This document shows, one piece after another, positions 35,722 to 45,257 of a DNA stretch of 64,000 nucleotides. A program made the translations under genes and the position numbers. The stretch spans positions 1-64,000 of the forward strand of contig JAWKQE010000025.1 in NCBI GenBank assembly GCA_041390305.1, read 5' to 3'. The first letter of the stretch is position 1. Each line of letters starts with the position of its first letter. The stretch is from JACKCR01 sp041390305. GTDB lineage: Bacteria > Eisenbacteria > RBG-16-71-46 > CAIMUX01. The notes beneath the pieces were generated by a model. That model was given only the letters and a program-made list of their open reading frames with translations, was not told the DNA's origin and did not search any database.

Positions 35722-36080
35722 GGGTACTCTTCGACGAACGCCTCGCGGAAGTCGTAGCCGGCGGCAAAGTCGTCGATCGAGTCGTCATCGGTCTTTCCGA
35801 GGAAACCGCCTTCGACGAGTTCGTAGACAGCGCGTCCGACGTCCTCCGGGCCGACGAAGCCCCAGTGACGGAAAACCTGGAACGCGGCGGGGCCGAACTC
35901 CTGTAGAGCCAGCGTGCGGTGGCCTTCGAGCAGCTCGGACGCGTTGATGTGTCCGTCGCGGCCGAGTCGGCGTCTCGTCTCGTCGATCACGCGCAGGATC
36001 CAGACGTAGGCCGCGACCGGATAGCGGCTCTTCTCCGCGAACGTCTCGAGCTGCTCGTAGAGGTTCCGGTCGACACTCAT
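35715..36080 (-). CDS. Minf_1886-family protein of unknown function
   Basis: The product is 121 residues from ATG 36080. The sequence (YPVAAYVWILRVIDETRRRLG, HINASELLEGHRTLALQEFGPAAFQVFRHWGF, DDFAAGYDFREAFVEEYPW) matches my recollection of the small Minf_1886 family found in Planctomycetes, Verrucomicrobia and candidate phyla. It is mostly helical with no signal peptide. Function unknown. The ATG would overlap the corrected nadB stop (ATGA) and its own stop overlaps the GT9 start. Confidence 0.8.
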   Translation of the reverse strand: MSVDRNLYEQLETFAEKSRYPVAAYVWILRVIDETRRRLGRDGHINASELLEGHRTLALQEFGPAAFQVFRHWGFVGPEDVGRAVYELVEGGFLGKTDDDSIDDFAAGYDFREAFVEEYPW

Positions 36081-37704
36081 AGCGCCAGCTCCCGTGCCCG
36101 TTCGCCCCCACCTCGGCCGGTCGGGGGTCGAGCGGCGAGAGAATGGTCGGAAGGGCGACCGGATCCGTCTCCGGATGGTCCTCGTTGTAGTGGAGACCGC
36201 GGGACTCTTTCCGCGCCCGGGCGGACTGGATGATGAGCTCTGCGACCAAGGCGAGGTTGCGGAGTTCGATCAGGTCCTGATCCAGAACGAAGTCCCAGTA
36301 GTACGCCTCGATGCTGTTCCGGAAGATCTCGAGGTAGCGGGCGGCGAGGCCGAGACGGTGGTCGGTCCGCACGATCCCGACGAACTCCCACATCATGGTC
36401 CGGACGAGATCCCAATGCGCGTCGATGAGCACCGTCTCTCGCGGGAGCTCCGCCGAACCCGAGTCCCAGGGCGCGAGTTCGGGGACGCTGCCGAGCTCGC
36501 CCCGCATCTCGATCGCGGTACCCGCGGCCCGCGCGCCCATGACGGTCGCTTCGAGGAGCGAGTTCGACGCGAGACGGTTCGCTCCGTGGAGCCCGGTGCA
36601 GGACACCTCCCCCGCCGCGAGGAGGCCGCGAAGGTCGGTCCGTCCTGCGAGGTCCGTGAGGACGCCGCCGCACTGGTAGTGCGCGGCCGGGACGACCGGG
36701 ATCGGTTCGCGGGTGATGTCGATCGCGTAGCGGAGGCAGGTCTCGTAAATGGTCGGGAACCGCTCCCGGACCCGAGCCGCGCCGAGCTCCTCCATGTGAA
36801 GGAGGACGGAGCGTGCGCCCTGCCGCTTCATGGCGCGGTCGATGGCGCGGGCCACGATGTCGCGCGGCGCGAGGTCTCCCATCGGATGTGGGATCTCGAG
36901 TCGGTCGCCCTCGAGCGTGGTGAGGAACGCTCCTTCGCCGCGGACCGCTTCCGAGATGAGGAAGTCCTTGGCGTCCGGGTGATAGAGACAGGTCGGATGG
37001 AACTGGACGAACTCGAGGTTCTGGACCCGGCACCCGGCCCGGTAGGCCATGGCGATCCCATCGCCGGTCGCGATGTCGGAGTTCGAGGTGTACCGGTAGA
37101 CCTTGCCCGTTCCGCCCGTCGCGAGGAACGTGATCGGGGCGCCGTAGGGCTCGATCTTCCGGGAACGCGAGTCGAGTACGTAGGCGCCGACGCAACGGCG
37201 CTTCCCGGGATCGGGATCGTCTCTGCCCTCCACGATGAGGTCGACGGCGCAGTGGTCCGCCAGGAGCGTGATGCGCGGATGCGCCCGGACCGCGGAGAGG
37301 AGCTGTTCCTGGATGGCACGGCCGGTGTGGTCCTTCACGTGGAGGATCCGGCGGTGGGTGTGCCCGCCCTCGCGCCCCAGGGCGAAACGACCGTCCCCGT
37401 CCCGCGAGAACGGGACCCCGACCTCGTCGAGGCGGGCCACGGCCTCCGGCCCGTCGGCGAGGATGGAGCGGACGGCGGCCTCGTCGCAGAGTCCGGCCCC
37501 GGCGCTCAGGGTGTCCTGGACGTGCGACTCGAGGTCGGCATCCCCCCCCAGGGGCGCGGCGATGCCGCCCTGGGCGTAGCCGGTGTTGCCGTCGAACGGC
37601 TGCCGTTTCGTGACGATGGTCACCGGCCCCTCGTCCGCCGCCCGGAGGGCGAAAACGAGACTGGCCAGACCGGAGCCAACAACGAGGAAGTCCGATGTAT
37701 GCAT
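36077..37704 (-). CDS. nadB: L-aspartate oxidase, frameshifted near the 3' end
   Basis: NadB oxidises aspartate to iminoaspartate, the first step of NAD synthesis, using FAD. ATG 37704 opens with the FAD motif FLVVGSGLASLVFALRA. Also visible: NTGYAQGGIAAPLG, HVKDHTGRAIQ, LATGGTGKVYRYTSNSDIATGDGIAMAYRAG, LEFVQFHPT, and AAGEVSCTGLHGANRLASNSLLEA with the active-site arginine region. As given, the frame misses its expected end and runs on over the next gene. Adding one base in the five-base run at 36123-36127 gives GGGERARELAL and a TGA at 36079-36077 overlapping the next ATG, for exactly 543 codons (542 residues). nadA and nadC are not nearby. Confidence 0.9.
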
Positions 37705-37748
37705 AGAGTTGCCCGCCTCAGGCGAGGAGTCCGATTCCACTTCAGCGC

Positions 37749-37777
37749 AGTATACGGAAGGCCGATAACGGGAACAA
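37749..37777 (-). promoter_or_regulatory. Promoter of the nadB operon
   Basis: Minus strand: TTGTTC (37777-37772), a 17-base spacer, TATACT (37754-37749), about 45 bases before the nadB ATG. The -10 is near consensus, the -35 weak. Confidence 0.45.
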
Positions 37778-37910
37778 ACGATTCGCCTGGATCGGGCGTA
37801 CGGGAGCGAGTGGGCCCCGGACGCTTCGTGCCGTGTACGGCCCCGGGCGAGTGGCGACGCCCTGGGTTGGCCAGGCGTCGAGGTCCGTAGGGGAAGGGAT
37901 CGCAAGAACC

Positions 37911-38456
37911 ATGAACGTCCGTAGGATTCTCACCTTCGCCGTCTCCACCCTCGTGCTCGTCGGAGTCGGGACCGGCTGCAGCAGTGACAACGTCCGTTCC
38001 AGCCTCTACGTCTGGGAGATCAACAACGGAGAGGCGCTCACCAGCGACGTGCTCGACTACGGGAACGACGGTGTCGCTTCCAACGACGACTTCGTTTACG
38101 AGGACGAAGTTCCGGTGCTGATCTGGGCCACGTCTCGGGACGACATCGTCAACACCGACGCGGCCTACAGCTACATCACGATCGACAGCTACGACGTGCG
38201 GTTCGAGTCGTCGGAGGAGATCGATGGATTCTCCGCCGGCCTCGGCTGGTTCGTCCCGGTGCGCAACACGTACCAGGGCACGCTGACGGTCGTTCCGGCG
38301 TCCCTCAAGACGAAGAACCCGTTGCTCGCGCTCCAGACCGCTGGAGAGATCCAGGCGACAGCGCACATCACGTTCCACGCCCGCGAGGCGGACTCGAACA
38401 ACGAGTTCACCTTCTCGACGCGGATCCCGGTCAACTTCGCGAACTGGAACGACTAG
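37911..38456 (+). CDS. Lipoprotein of unknown function
   Basis: The product is 181 residues from ATG 37911. A signal peptide ends in a lipobox VGTGC (cysteine at about residue 22), so the mature protein should be lipidated. The mature part is beta-rich and acidic (LYVWEINNGEALTSDVLDYG, EDEVPVLIWA, YITIDSYDVRFES, TYQGTLTVVPASL, AHITFHAREADSNNEFTF), like a single immunoglobulin-type sandwich. I do not recognise the family. It is divergent from nadB and convergent with waaA. Confidence 0.75.
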   Translation: MNVRRILTFAVSTLVLVGVGTGCSSDNVRSSLYVWEINNGEALTSDVLDYGNDGVASNDDFVYEDEVPVLIWATSRDDIVNTDAAYSYITIDSYDVRFESSEEIDGFSAGLGWFVPVRNTYQGTLTVVPASLKTKNPLLALQTAGEIQATAHITFHAREADSNNEFTFSTRIPVNFANWND

Positions 38457-38483
38457 ACGATTTCTAGACCCGGGTCTCCCGGG

Positions 38484-39956
38484 TCAGGGGCGGAAGATTC
38501 CGCCCTCTACCTCCAAGGCTTCGGCTGCGGAGAGACAGGCACGAGTCCGTTCCCCCGCACCGGCGAGCATCCTCGCGGTGTGGAGAGCGGACCGTTCCGT
38601 TTTTTGTCGGGAGGCCGGGAGAAGGGCGTCGAGGGCCCAGGCGAGGAGCGCGGCCGGGTCGCTGGTCTGGAAGCCTCCGCCGTGGATGAGCGCCGCGTCC
38701 GCCACGTCTCGCACGTTCTCCACGTAGGGCCCGAACGAGACGGGAACGCCGACGGAGAGCGGCTCGAAGACGTTGTGCCCGCCGATGTCCATCCAGGTCC
38801 CTCCCACGGACGCGGCCGCCGCCCGCGCGTACCACTCCCGGAGCTCCCCGTGGACGTCGACGAGGAGAACCCGCCGCGTCGATGCGTGGGGTTGGGTCGC
38901 CGCTGAGATTGGGTCTGGGCCGTCCTGGCCCCCCAGGAGAGACGCGAACCTCGCCGGGTTGGCGAGTATGTCCGCGTCGGTTTCGGAGCGCAGGACCGGC
39001 TCCAGGCCCTCTTTCCGGCAGGCCTCGATCCATGCGCTTCGCTCCCGCAGATGGCGAGGTGCGACGACGACGTAGCCTCCGCCCTCCGTCACCTGGCGGG
39101 CCACGCGAAGCAGCAGCTCCTCCCCCTTCCGAAGGCTGCCGATGACCCAGATCGGCAGGGCCCGGAAGCCGCCCGGCGCGTCTGACGCCGCCTCGCCGGA
39201 CCGGACGCCCGCCGTGGCTCCTGGTGCGGCGCTGTCGGGAAGCGGCCCGGCTCCGTCAGGGACGCGCACGCCGTCGTGAGTCTGGCGGCCCGGGATCCGG
39301 TACTTCACGTTGCCACACGCCTCCGTCGGCTCGATCCCGAGCGCCGAGAATCGGTCCACGTCCCCCTGCGTCTGTACCGCCGCCGCCCGAATGGCGGACG
39401 CGACTTCGCGGTAGAGCGCCGCCGCCCAGCGCATCGTCGACCATCCCCTGGCCGAGATCCGTCCGCTCACGACGTAGACCGGGATTCCGGCCCGGCGGCA
39501 GTGGTCGAGCGTCACGGGCCAGAGCTCCGTTTCGACGAGGACGAGCGCCCGGGGCTCGTGCCGCGTGAGGAACCTGCGCACGAAGCGGTCCTGGTCGAGA
39601 GGTGTGAACCGAACCGCGACGTCGGGACCGAAGCGTTCCGGCGCGCGGCGCCGGGCCGAGGTCGAGGTGACGGTGACGAACCACGGGGCGCCGTCCCGAA
39701 GGGGGCTGTCCTCCATCCACGCCCGCACGGCTTCCACTTCCCCGAGCGAAGCCGCGTGCACCCATACGGCACGGCGTGGGACCGGCGTGGTCGCGCTCGC
39801 CGGCTCGTGTCCAAAGCGCTCGTGCATCTCTTCCGGGTGCTTCCAGCGCCGGTAGATCAGGTAGGGAGCACCGAGGACGAGGGCAAGGAGCGTGAGGATG
39901 CGGTAGACCTGGAGGAGTGGTGTCGGACGAACGGGACGCGGAGTGCGCGGGCTCAT
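38484..39956 (-). CDS. waaA: 3-deoxy-D-manno-octulosonic acid transferase
   Basis: WaaA (KdtA) transfers Kdo from CMP-Kdo to lipid IVA at the inner membrane. The product is 490 residues, longer than the usual 425 because of an inserted Ala/Gly/Pro-rich loop near residues 225-265. Visible: an N-terminal hydrophobic helix (ILTLLALVLGAPYLIYRRW), RFGHEP, VWVHAASLGEVEAV, the acceptor-side LVLVETELWP, GSLRKGEE, VVVAPRHLRER, LLVDVHGELREWYARAAAASVGGTW, and DIGGHNVFEPLSVGVPVSFGP. The ATG at 39956 overlaps the preceding stop (ATGA). It is the last gene of the long envelope run. Confidence 0.94.
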   Translation of the reverse strand: MSPRTPRPVRPTPLLQVYRILTLLALVLGAPYLIYRRWKHPEEMHERFGHEPASATTPVPRRAVWVHAASLGEVEAVRAWMEDSPLRDGAPWFVTVTSTSARRRAPERFGPDVAVRFTPLDQDRFVRRFLTRHEPRALVLVETELWPVTLDHCRRAGIPVYVVSGRISARGWSTMRWAAALYREVASAIRAAAVQTQGDVDRFSALGIEPTEACGNVKYRIPGRQTHDGVRVPDGAGPLPDSAAPGATAGVRSGEAASDAPGGFRALPIWVIGSLRKGEELLLRVARQVTEGGGYVVVAPRHLRERSAWIEACRKEGLEPVLRSETDADILANPARFASLLGGQDGPDPISAATQPHASTRRVLLVDVHGELREWYARAAAASVGGTWMDIGGHNVFEPLSVGVPVSFGPYVENVRDVADAALIHGGGFQTSDPAALLAWALDALLPASRQKTERSALHTARMLAGAGERTRACLSAAEALEVEGGIFRP

Positions 39957-40777
39957 TCGGGCGCTCCCTGGCGGTTCGCAAGGCTCTCATCCGCTGATTC
40001 CGTGGAGCGGGGACCGAAGAGGAGGCGCTGCGCGCGTTCCTCGACCTGGGCGAACCGCTCCTGGAGCAGCGCGAGATACTCTGCCTCGAGTTCGTCCGGC
40101 GAGAGATCGGCCGCGACCGGGATAGGTTCGCCCGCGACGATCTGGATCTTCGCGAACGGAAGCGGGATCTCGAACCGGTCCCATCCGCCGAGTCGCTTCA
40201 GCGAGGAGATGGCGACGCCGAGCGGCACGATCGGCTGCCCGGAGCGCGAAGCGATGTGGAGGATGCCGAGCTGGACTTCGCGGCGTGGGCCGCGTGGGCC
40301 GTCCGGAGTCACGGAGAGCGCATGGCCCGCCGCCCCGAGCTTGGCCATGGCGAGGAGCGCCCGAAGGCCGCCACGCGTCGACGAGCCCCGCACCGTCCCG
40401 TACCCGATCCGGTGGATGACCTGCGAGATGTATTCCCCGTCCGCGGACTGGCTCACGAGTACGACCACGCCGCGGTTCCGGTAGGCGTAGCTCAGCGAGA
40501 GGATGTGCTCGTGGAAGAAGCCGTGGATGTACGGCGTTCCCGTCCGCACGAACTCGGCGACCGCGGGCGGTTCCTCCTTCCGGATCCGCCAGGTCCGTCC
40601 CCAGATCCGGAGTAGCGTTCCCCCCAGTCTCCCGGCCCAGACGAAGCGGGCCTGGTTCGAGAACTCCGTCTCGGGGCGCGGGATTCCGGGAGCCGCCCCA
40701 CGAGGAGTGTCGCGTGGGCTCCGGGTTGGGGGCCCGCCGGGGCTCCCGTGACCCGCGTTTCCGGATGCCGCGCTCAA
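39953..40777 (-). CDS. DUF374 acyltransferase-like protein
   Basis: The product is 274 residues if translation starts at TTG 40777, which overlaps the lpxB stop (TTGA); no ATG is available at this junction. The family core is clear from about residue 70: PYIHGFFHEHILSLSYAY, SADGEYISQVIHRIGYGTVRGSSTRGGLRALL, VTPDGPRGPRREVQLGILHIASRSGQPIVPLGVAIS. DUF374 proteins belong to the lysophospholipid acyltransferase superfamily and often sit beside waaA and lpx genes. It may be the secondary lipid A acyltransferase here, which is inference. The first 35 residues are Gly/Pro-rich. Confidence 0.85.
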   Translation of the reverse strand: MSAASGNAGHGSPGGPPTRSPRDTPRGAAPGIPRPETEFSNQARFVWAGRLGGTLLRIWGRTWRIRKEEPPAVAEFVRTGTPYIHGFFHEHILSLSYAYRNRGVVVLVSQSADGEYISQVIHRIGYGTVRGSSTRGGLRALLAMAKLGAAGHALSVTPDGPRGPRREVQLGILHIASRSGQPIVPLGVAISSLKRLGGWDRFEIPLPFAKIQIVAGEPIPVAADLSPDELEAEYLALLQERFAQVEERAQRLLFGPRSTESADESLANRQGAPE

Positions 40778-41892
40778 CCGATCCGCTCCAGGATGAGGTC
40801 CGCCGCCCTCCCCGCCGCGCCGGGCTCTCCCAGGGAGTGGCGGGCGTCGGCGAGACCTTGCTCGATCTCCGCGCGCGTCTCGGGCGACGCCACCCACTCG
40901 CGCGTGAGCGCCGCGAGCGCCCTGGGATCGGCCTCGTCCTGGATCAGTTCAGGGAGGAGCCTGTGCCCCGCGATCAGGTTTGCCATCGCGATGTGCGGCA
41001 CCTTGACGACACGCCGCGCGATCTCGTACGTGGACCGCTTCACGCGGTAGACGACGATCGACGGAGTGGTCAGGAGAAGCGCTTCGAGCGTCGCGGTTCC
41101 GGATGCGACCCAGGCCATGTCCGCGGCCAGGAGCGCGGTGAAACCGTCCGTGACCGGGGTCGTGACGGGACAGCCGAGCTCTTCCCGGGCGACGAGCGAG
41201 AGCCCTCTCGCCTGCCCGACCACCCAACGGCAGTCGAGGTCCGAAAGCGCGCTGCGCGCCTCGCGGAGGACCGGCCCGACGCGATGCAGTTCCGAGCGCC
41301 TGCTTCCGGGAAGGAGCGCGACCACGGTTTCGTCCGGACGAAAGCCGAGCCGCTCTCTCTCCGCGGCGCGCGCGGCGGAGAGGTCTTCCGGTACCTCCCC
41401 GACGAGAGGATGGCCGACGAACTCGACCGGAATGCCCCGCTCGCGATAGAGCGATTCCTCGAACGGAAAGATCACGATCACGAGTGCGACGTAGCGGCGC
41501 ATGTAGTCCAGCCGCTCCTGGCGCCAGGCCCAGACCTGCGGACCGATGTAGTACACGATGGGGACGCCAATCCGCCATGCGTGGGGCAGGAGGCGGAGGT
41601 TGAAGTCCGGAAAGTCGATCGGGATGAAGACGTCCGGTCTCCGCGCGGAGAGGAACTCCCGGATCCGTTCCATGGCGCCGAGGATCTTCGGCAGGATGCC
41701 GAGCACTTCGGTGACGCCGACCACCGCGAGTTCGTCGCTCCGGAAGAGGAGCTCCACCCCCGCCTCCTCCATCCGCTCTCCCCCGACTCCGTAGAGCTCG
41801 AGGTCGGGACGAAGGGCGCGGAGTTGGCGCGCGAGGAGCGCACCTTGGAGGTCCCCGGAGGACTCTCCGGCGAGGAGGAACGCGCTCGCCAT
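40774..41892 (-). CDS. lpxB: Lipid-A-disaccharide synthase
   Basis: LpxB joins lipid X and UDP-2,3-diacylglucosamine into the tetraacyl disaccharide. The product is 372 residues, normal for the family. It shows FLLAGESSGDLQGALLARQL, LYGVGGERMEEAG, LGILPKILGAM, DVFIPIDFPDFNLRL, YYIGPQVWAWRQER, FVGHPLVGEVP, LLPGSRRSELHRVGPVL, ASGTATLEALL and PHIAMANLIAG. The start ATG 41892 abuts the preceding stop. Confidence 0.96.
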   Translation of the reverse strand: MASAFLLAGESSGDLQGALLARQLRALRPDLELYGVGGERMEEAGVELLFRSDELAVVGVTEVLGILPKILGAMERIREFLSARRPDVFIPIDFPDFNLRLLPHAWRIGVPIVYYIGPQVWAWRQERLDYMRRYVALVIVIFPFEESLYRERGIPVEFVGHPLVGEVPEDLSAARAAERERLGFRPDETVVALLPGSRRSELHRVGPVLREARSALSDLDCRWVVGQARGLSLVAREELGCPVTTPVTDGFTALLAADMAWVASGTATLEALLLTTPSIVVYRVKRSTYEIARRVVKVPHIAMANLIAGHRLLPELIQDEADPRALAALTREWVASPETRAEIEQGLADARHSLGEPGAAGRAADLILERIG

Positions 41893-43093
41893 CTAGCTTC
41901 CGGAGCGGAGCCGCTCGAGAGAGTCGTGCACGCCCCTCCGCACTTCCTCGGCGAGAAGGAGCGCGCGCATGCCGTCTTCGCCACTTGCGCCGCGAAGTCC
42001 GTTCGCGGCGTCCGGAGCGTGGGTGCTGTCGGGAGCGCCGGTGCGCGCGTCGGCGCCGGAGACCGCGGCGTCCCCGCTCCTCGCGACGGCCGCGAGGAAG
42101 TCCGCGAGTTCGTCGCGAAGTGCGTTCCGGGACGTCACCTCCACCTTGCCGTACTGGAGCGAAAGGCCGGCGTGCTGGAGGTAGGCCAGGAGCTCGAGCC
42201 CCTGCGCCTCGCTGAGCGACGGCGGAAGCGCCGCCGCGGCGTCGACATCGGTACCGGGCGGAAGCGGCGTAGGAGCGAGCGCCGGGGGGAGATCGGGCGG
42301 CAGCGAGAACGCACCGGGAGACGACTGCGAGAGGAGCACCCGTTCCCCCTCTCCGCGCAGGAGGTCGAGCGAGTGGTACCGACCGCGACCGAAGAACCGG
42401 ATCTTCCGCACCTTGTCACGCGAGACACGGCTCGCGGTGAGGTTCGCGATGGTGCCGTCGCGGAAGCGGATCCGCGCGGTCGCGATGTCCGCTCCGTCCG
42501 TCAGCACGGGGACGCCCGCGGCGTCGACGGCTTCGACTTCACTCGGCACGAGCGCGAGCGTGAGGTCGAGGTCGTGGATCATGAGATCGAGAACGACGTC
42601 GACGTCGAGCGACCTGGGAACGAACGGCGCAAGACGATGGGCTTCCACGTAACGGGGCGCCGCGAGTTCGTGGCGCGCGGCCTGGAACGCCGGACTGAAC
42701 CGTTCCACGTGTCCGACCGCGAGCACGCGCCCCGCCTCCCGGGCCGCGGAGTTCATCCGTTCCGCCGCCGGGACGGAGTGCGCGATCGGCTTCTCCACGA
42801 GGACGTGGAGCCCGCGCTCCAGGCAGAAGAGGACGACTTCCTCGTGCGTCACCGTCGGGGTCGCCACGCTCACGGCTTCGGGCAGCGGCTTTCCCGCGGA
42901 CTCGAGCGAAGCCACGAGCTCTGCGAAGGTGGCAGCGGCGGGAACTCCGAGTTCGTCGCCGAGCCGCTTCCTCGCCGTCTCGTCCAAGTCGACGAGACCG
43001 ACGAGTTCCGCTCGGGAAGGTCCGCGTAGAGTCTCGCGGATAGGTCCCGAGGTGACCGCATCCGATGACAGCCACCGGGATCGGCCTCGCCAT
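41893..43093 (-). CDS. Gfo/Idh/MocA-family oxidoreductase between lpxA and lpxB, with two frameshifts (GnnA-like?)
   Basis: ATG 43093 opens with the Rossmann motif MARPIPVAVIGCGHLG; the frame is then lost, regained as ARLYADLPE, lost again and continues from LVGLVDLDETARKRLGDELG to a stop at 41893. The switches lie at about 43031-43048 and 43002-43019. Adding one base at each gives exactly 401 codons (400 residues). The family motif EKPIAHSVPAAERM and the substrate-domain VGHVERFSPAFQAARHELA are intact. In Acidithiobacillus, gnnA (UDP-GlcNAc 3-dehydrogenase) lies with gnnB between lpxA and lpxB and yields amide-linked lipid A. The position here suggests the same step, but no gnnB aminotransferase is present in the window. 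Confidence 0.8.
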
Positions 43094-43107
43094 GGGATCC
43101 CTCCTTG

Positions 43108-43878
43108 TCAGCGCGCGAGTCCGCGTTCCGAACGTTCGACGAATTCGGTGAAGACCCGGACTTCGGGGATGTCCGGCAACTCCTCCCGAATCTGGGCCAG
43201 CGCCTGGTCCTTGAGAAGCGGCGAACGGAAGAAGATCCGGTAGAGCCGCCGCAGTACCTGCTGCGTCTCTTCCGAGAAGCCGCGGCGCTGGAGACCGATC
43301 GTGTTCACTCCAAAGACCTTGATCGGAGACCCGGCCGCCTTCACGTACGGAGCCACATCCGTCGGCACGCGGGAGCCGCCGCCGATGATGGAGTGGGCGC
43401 CGATCTTGACGAACTGGTGGACCGGGGTGACGCCGCCGATGATCGCGTAGTCTCCGATCTCGATGTGCCCGGCCAGATTGACCGAGTTCGCGAGGATGAC
43501 GTGGTCACCGAGGAGGCAGTTGTGGGCCACGTGGGCGTACGCCATGATCAGGCAGTCGCTCCCGATCTGGGTCAGCTCCCCTTCCGCCGTCGGCATGTTG
43601 ACGGTCGAGTACTCACGGAAGACCGAACGCGCGCCGACCCGCACCGGGGCGACCGCGCCGCGGTACTTGAGATCCTGGGGAGGCGTGCCGACGACGGCGC
43701 CGTGGTGGAGATGGCACCCGGGCCCGAGTTCGGTATCGCCCGTGACCTTGACCATCGAGTCGAGGATGCATCCGTCGCCGAGACGGACTCCCGCGTCGAC
43801 GATGCACCAGGGACCGATCTGGACGTCCTCTCCGAGCTGTGCTCCGTCCGCGACGCGCGCCGACGGATCGATGGTCAC
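43108..43878 (-). CDS. lpxA: UDP-N-acetylglucosamine acyltransferase
   Basis: LpxA starts lipid A synthesis by 3-O- or 3-N-acylation of the UDP sugar. The product is 256 residues. Left-handed beta-helix hexapeptide repeats run to about residue 190 (IGPWCIVDAGVRLGDGCILDSMVKVTG), with the catalytic histidine region IMAYAHVAHNC and the signature HQFVKIGAHSIIGGGS. The C-terminal helical domain (GLQRRGFSEETQQVLRRLYR) is complete. It is 65 bases after lpxC-fabZ and 14 before the oxidoreductase. Confidence 0.96.
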   Translation of the reverse strand: MTIDPSARVADGAQLGEDVQIGPWCIVDAGVRLGDGCILDSMVKVTGDTELGPGCHLHHGAVVGTPPQDLKYRGAVAPVRVGARSVFREYSTVNMPTAEGELTQIGSDCLIMAYAHVAHNCLLGDHVILANSVNLAGHIEIGDYAIIGGVTPVHQFVKIGAHSIIGGGSRVPTDVAPYVKAAGSPIKVFGVNTIGLQRRGFSEETQQVLRRLYRIFFRSPLLKDQALAQIREELPDIPEVRVFTEFVERSERGLAR

Positions 43879-43943
43879 CCCATCCCTACTCCCTTCCCCG
43901 CCCGTTTCGGTGCATTCCTGGCTTCCGAGACGGGGCCCGCGGG

Positions 43944-45257
43944 TCAGCGATCGACGATCGTCGAGCTGAGCTCGGCTTCCGCCACGAGCTGACCGCGCAC
44001 GTATCCCTTCGCATTCATGATGCAGATCCGACGCTTCAGCCGAACGAGTTCCAGGTCCATGACGAGCTGGTCTCCGGGAAGGACGGGTCTCCTGAACTTC
44101 GCTTTGTCGATCCCCATGAAGTAGACGAGCTTCGAGTCCGGATCGTCCACCGTGTTGAGGAGGAGGACGCCGCCGACCTGCGCCATCGCTTCGAGGATGA
44201 GCACCGCCGGCATGATCGGATGCCCGGGGAAGTGCCCCTCGAAGAACGGCTCGTTGATCGTGACGTTCTTGATACCGACCACGCGTTCCCGCTCGACCAG
44301 GTGGATGATCCGGTCGACCAGGAGGAACGGGTAGCGGTGCGGCATGATCTTCGTGATTGCGTTGATGTCGAAGTGGGTCTGGCCGAGTATGGTGTCGAAC
44401 CGTTCCACTCCGTTCGCCGTGTCATGCGCCTTCTGCACGAACGCGACGTTCGACCGGTGTCCGGAACGCACCGACGTGATGTGCCCCCGCACCGGACGTC
44501 CGAGCACGGCGAGGTCGCCGAGGAGATCGAGCACCTTGTGGCGGACGAACTCGTCCGCGAACCGGAGCCCCTCCTCGTTCAGGATCTCGTCGCCCTTGAC
44601 CACGACGGCGTTGTTCAGCGTTCCGCCCTGGATGAGTCCCGCCTTCTTCAGCGCTTCGATGTCTTCGTAGAGGGCGAAGGTGCGGGCCGGGGCGATCTCT
44701 TCGGCGAACCGGTCGGGATCGATGTCTACTTCGATGTGCTGCGTTCCGACCACCGGGTTGTCATAGACGATCGTGAAGCTGATCCGGAAGCCATCGTACG
44801 GAAGGCCCACGATCCGGGCCGCGCCGTCGTCGAGCGCGATCGGCTTCTCGATCACGAAGTACCGCTTGGGAGCGGTGAGCTCCTTCATTCCGGCTTCGCG
44901 GAGCACATCGACCCAGGGCCGCGCGCTTCCCGCTTCGGGTTCCGGCAGTTCCTGTCCGTCGACCTCGATCCGGAGCGCGTCGATGCCGAGTCCCGACACC
45001 GCGCTGAGGACGTGCTCGACGGTATGGACCTCCGCGTTGCCGCACCGGAGTACGGTCCGGCGGAGCGCGTCGATGTCGGTCCGGGCATTCTCCGGGCAGA
45101 CCCGGATCTCGGGAGATCCCTCGAGGTCGGTCCGGACGAAGACGATGCCGTGATCTTCGGGCGCGGGATGGAACGTGAGGTGGGTCGTGCGTCCGGTGTG
45201 GAGCCCGACTCCGGTGAAGGTGGCCTCTTTCGCGATCGTCCGCTGCAGTTCGGTCAC
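43944..45257 (-). CDS. lpxC-fabZ: Fused UDP-3-O-acyl-GlcNAc deacetylase / 3-hydroxyacyl-ACP dehydratase
   Basis: The product is 437 residues from GTG 45257, overlapping the lpxD stop (GTGA). Residues 1-285 are LpxC: TFTGVGLHTG, zinc ligand region HTVEHVLSAVSGLG, ARTFALYEDIEAL, the second site DEFVRHKVLDLLGDL and catalytic GHRSNVAFV. Residues about 295-437 are FabZ: ITKIMPHRYPFLLVDRI with the catalytic His, and FFEGHFPGHPIMPAVLILEAMAQVGG with the catalytic Glu. One chain thus commits lipid A precursor and dehydrates the 3-hydroxyacyl-ACP that LpxA and LpxD compete for. The fusion is known from Bacteroidetes and several candidate phyla. Confidence 0.96.
   Translation of the reverse strand: MTELQRTIAKEATFTGVGLHTGRTTHLTFHPAPEDHGIVFVRTDLEGSPEIRVCPENARTDIDALRRTVLRCGNAEVHTVEHVLSAVSGLGIDALRIEVDGQELPEPEAGSARPWVDVLREAGMKELTAPKRYFVIEKPIALDDGAARIVGLPYDGFRISFTIVYDNPVVGTQHIEVDIDPDRFAEEIAPARTFALYEDIEALKKAGLIQGGTLNNAVVVKGDEILNEEGLRFADEFVRHKVLDLLGDLAVLGRPVRGHITSVRSGHRSNVAFVQKAHDTANGVERFDTILGQTHFDINAITKIMPHRYPFLLVDRIIHLVERERVVGIKNVTINEPFFEGHFPGHPIMPAVLILEAMAQVGGVLLLNTVDDPDSKLVYFMGIDKAKFRRPVLPGDQLVMDLELVRLKRRICIMNAKGYVRGQLVAEAELSSTIVDR

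Noticed and set aside
38467..38485. Terminator between the lipoprotein gene and waaA
   Set aside because: GACCCGGG/CCCGGGTC forms an 8-bp stem, but neither strand has a T-run after it and it overlaps the waaA stop codon.
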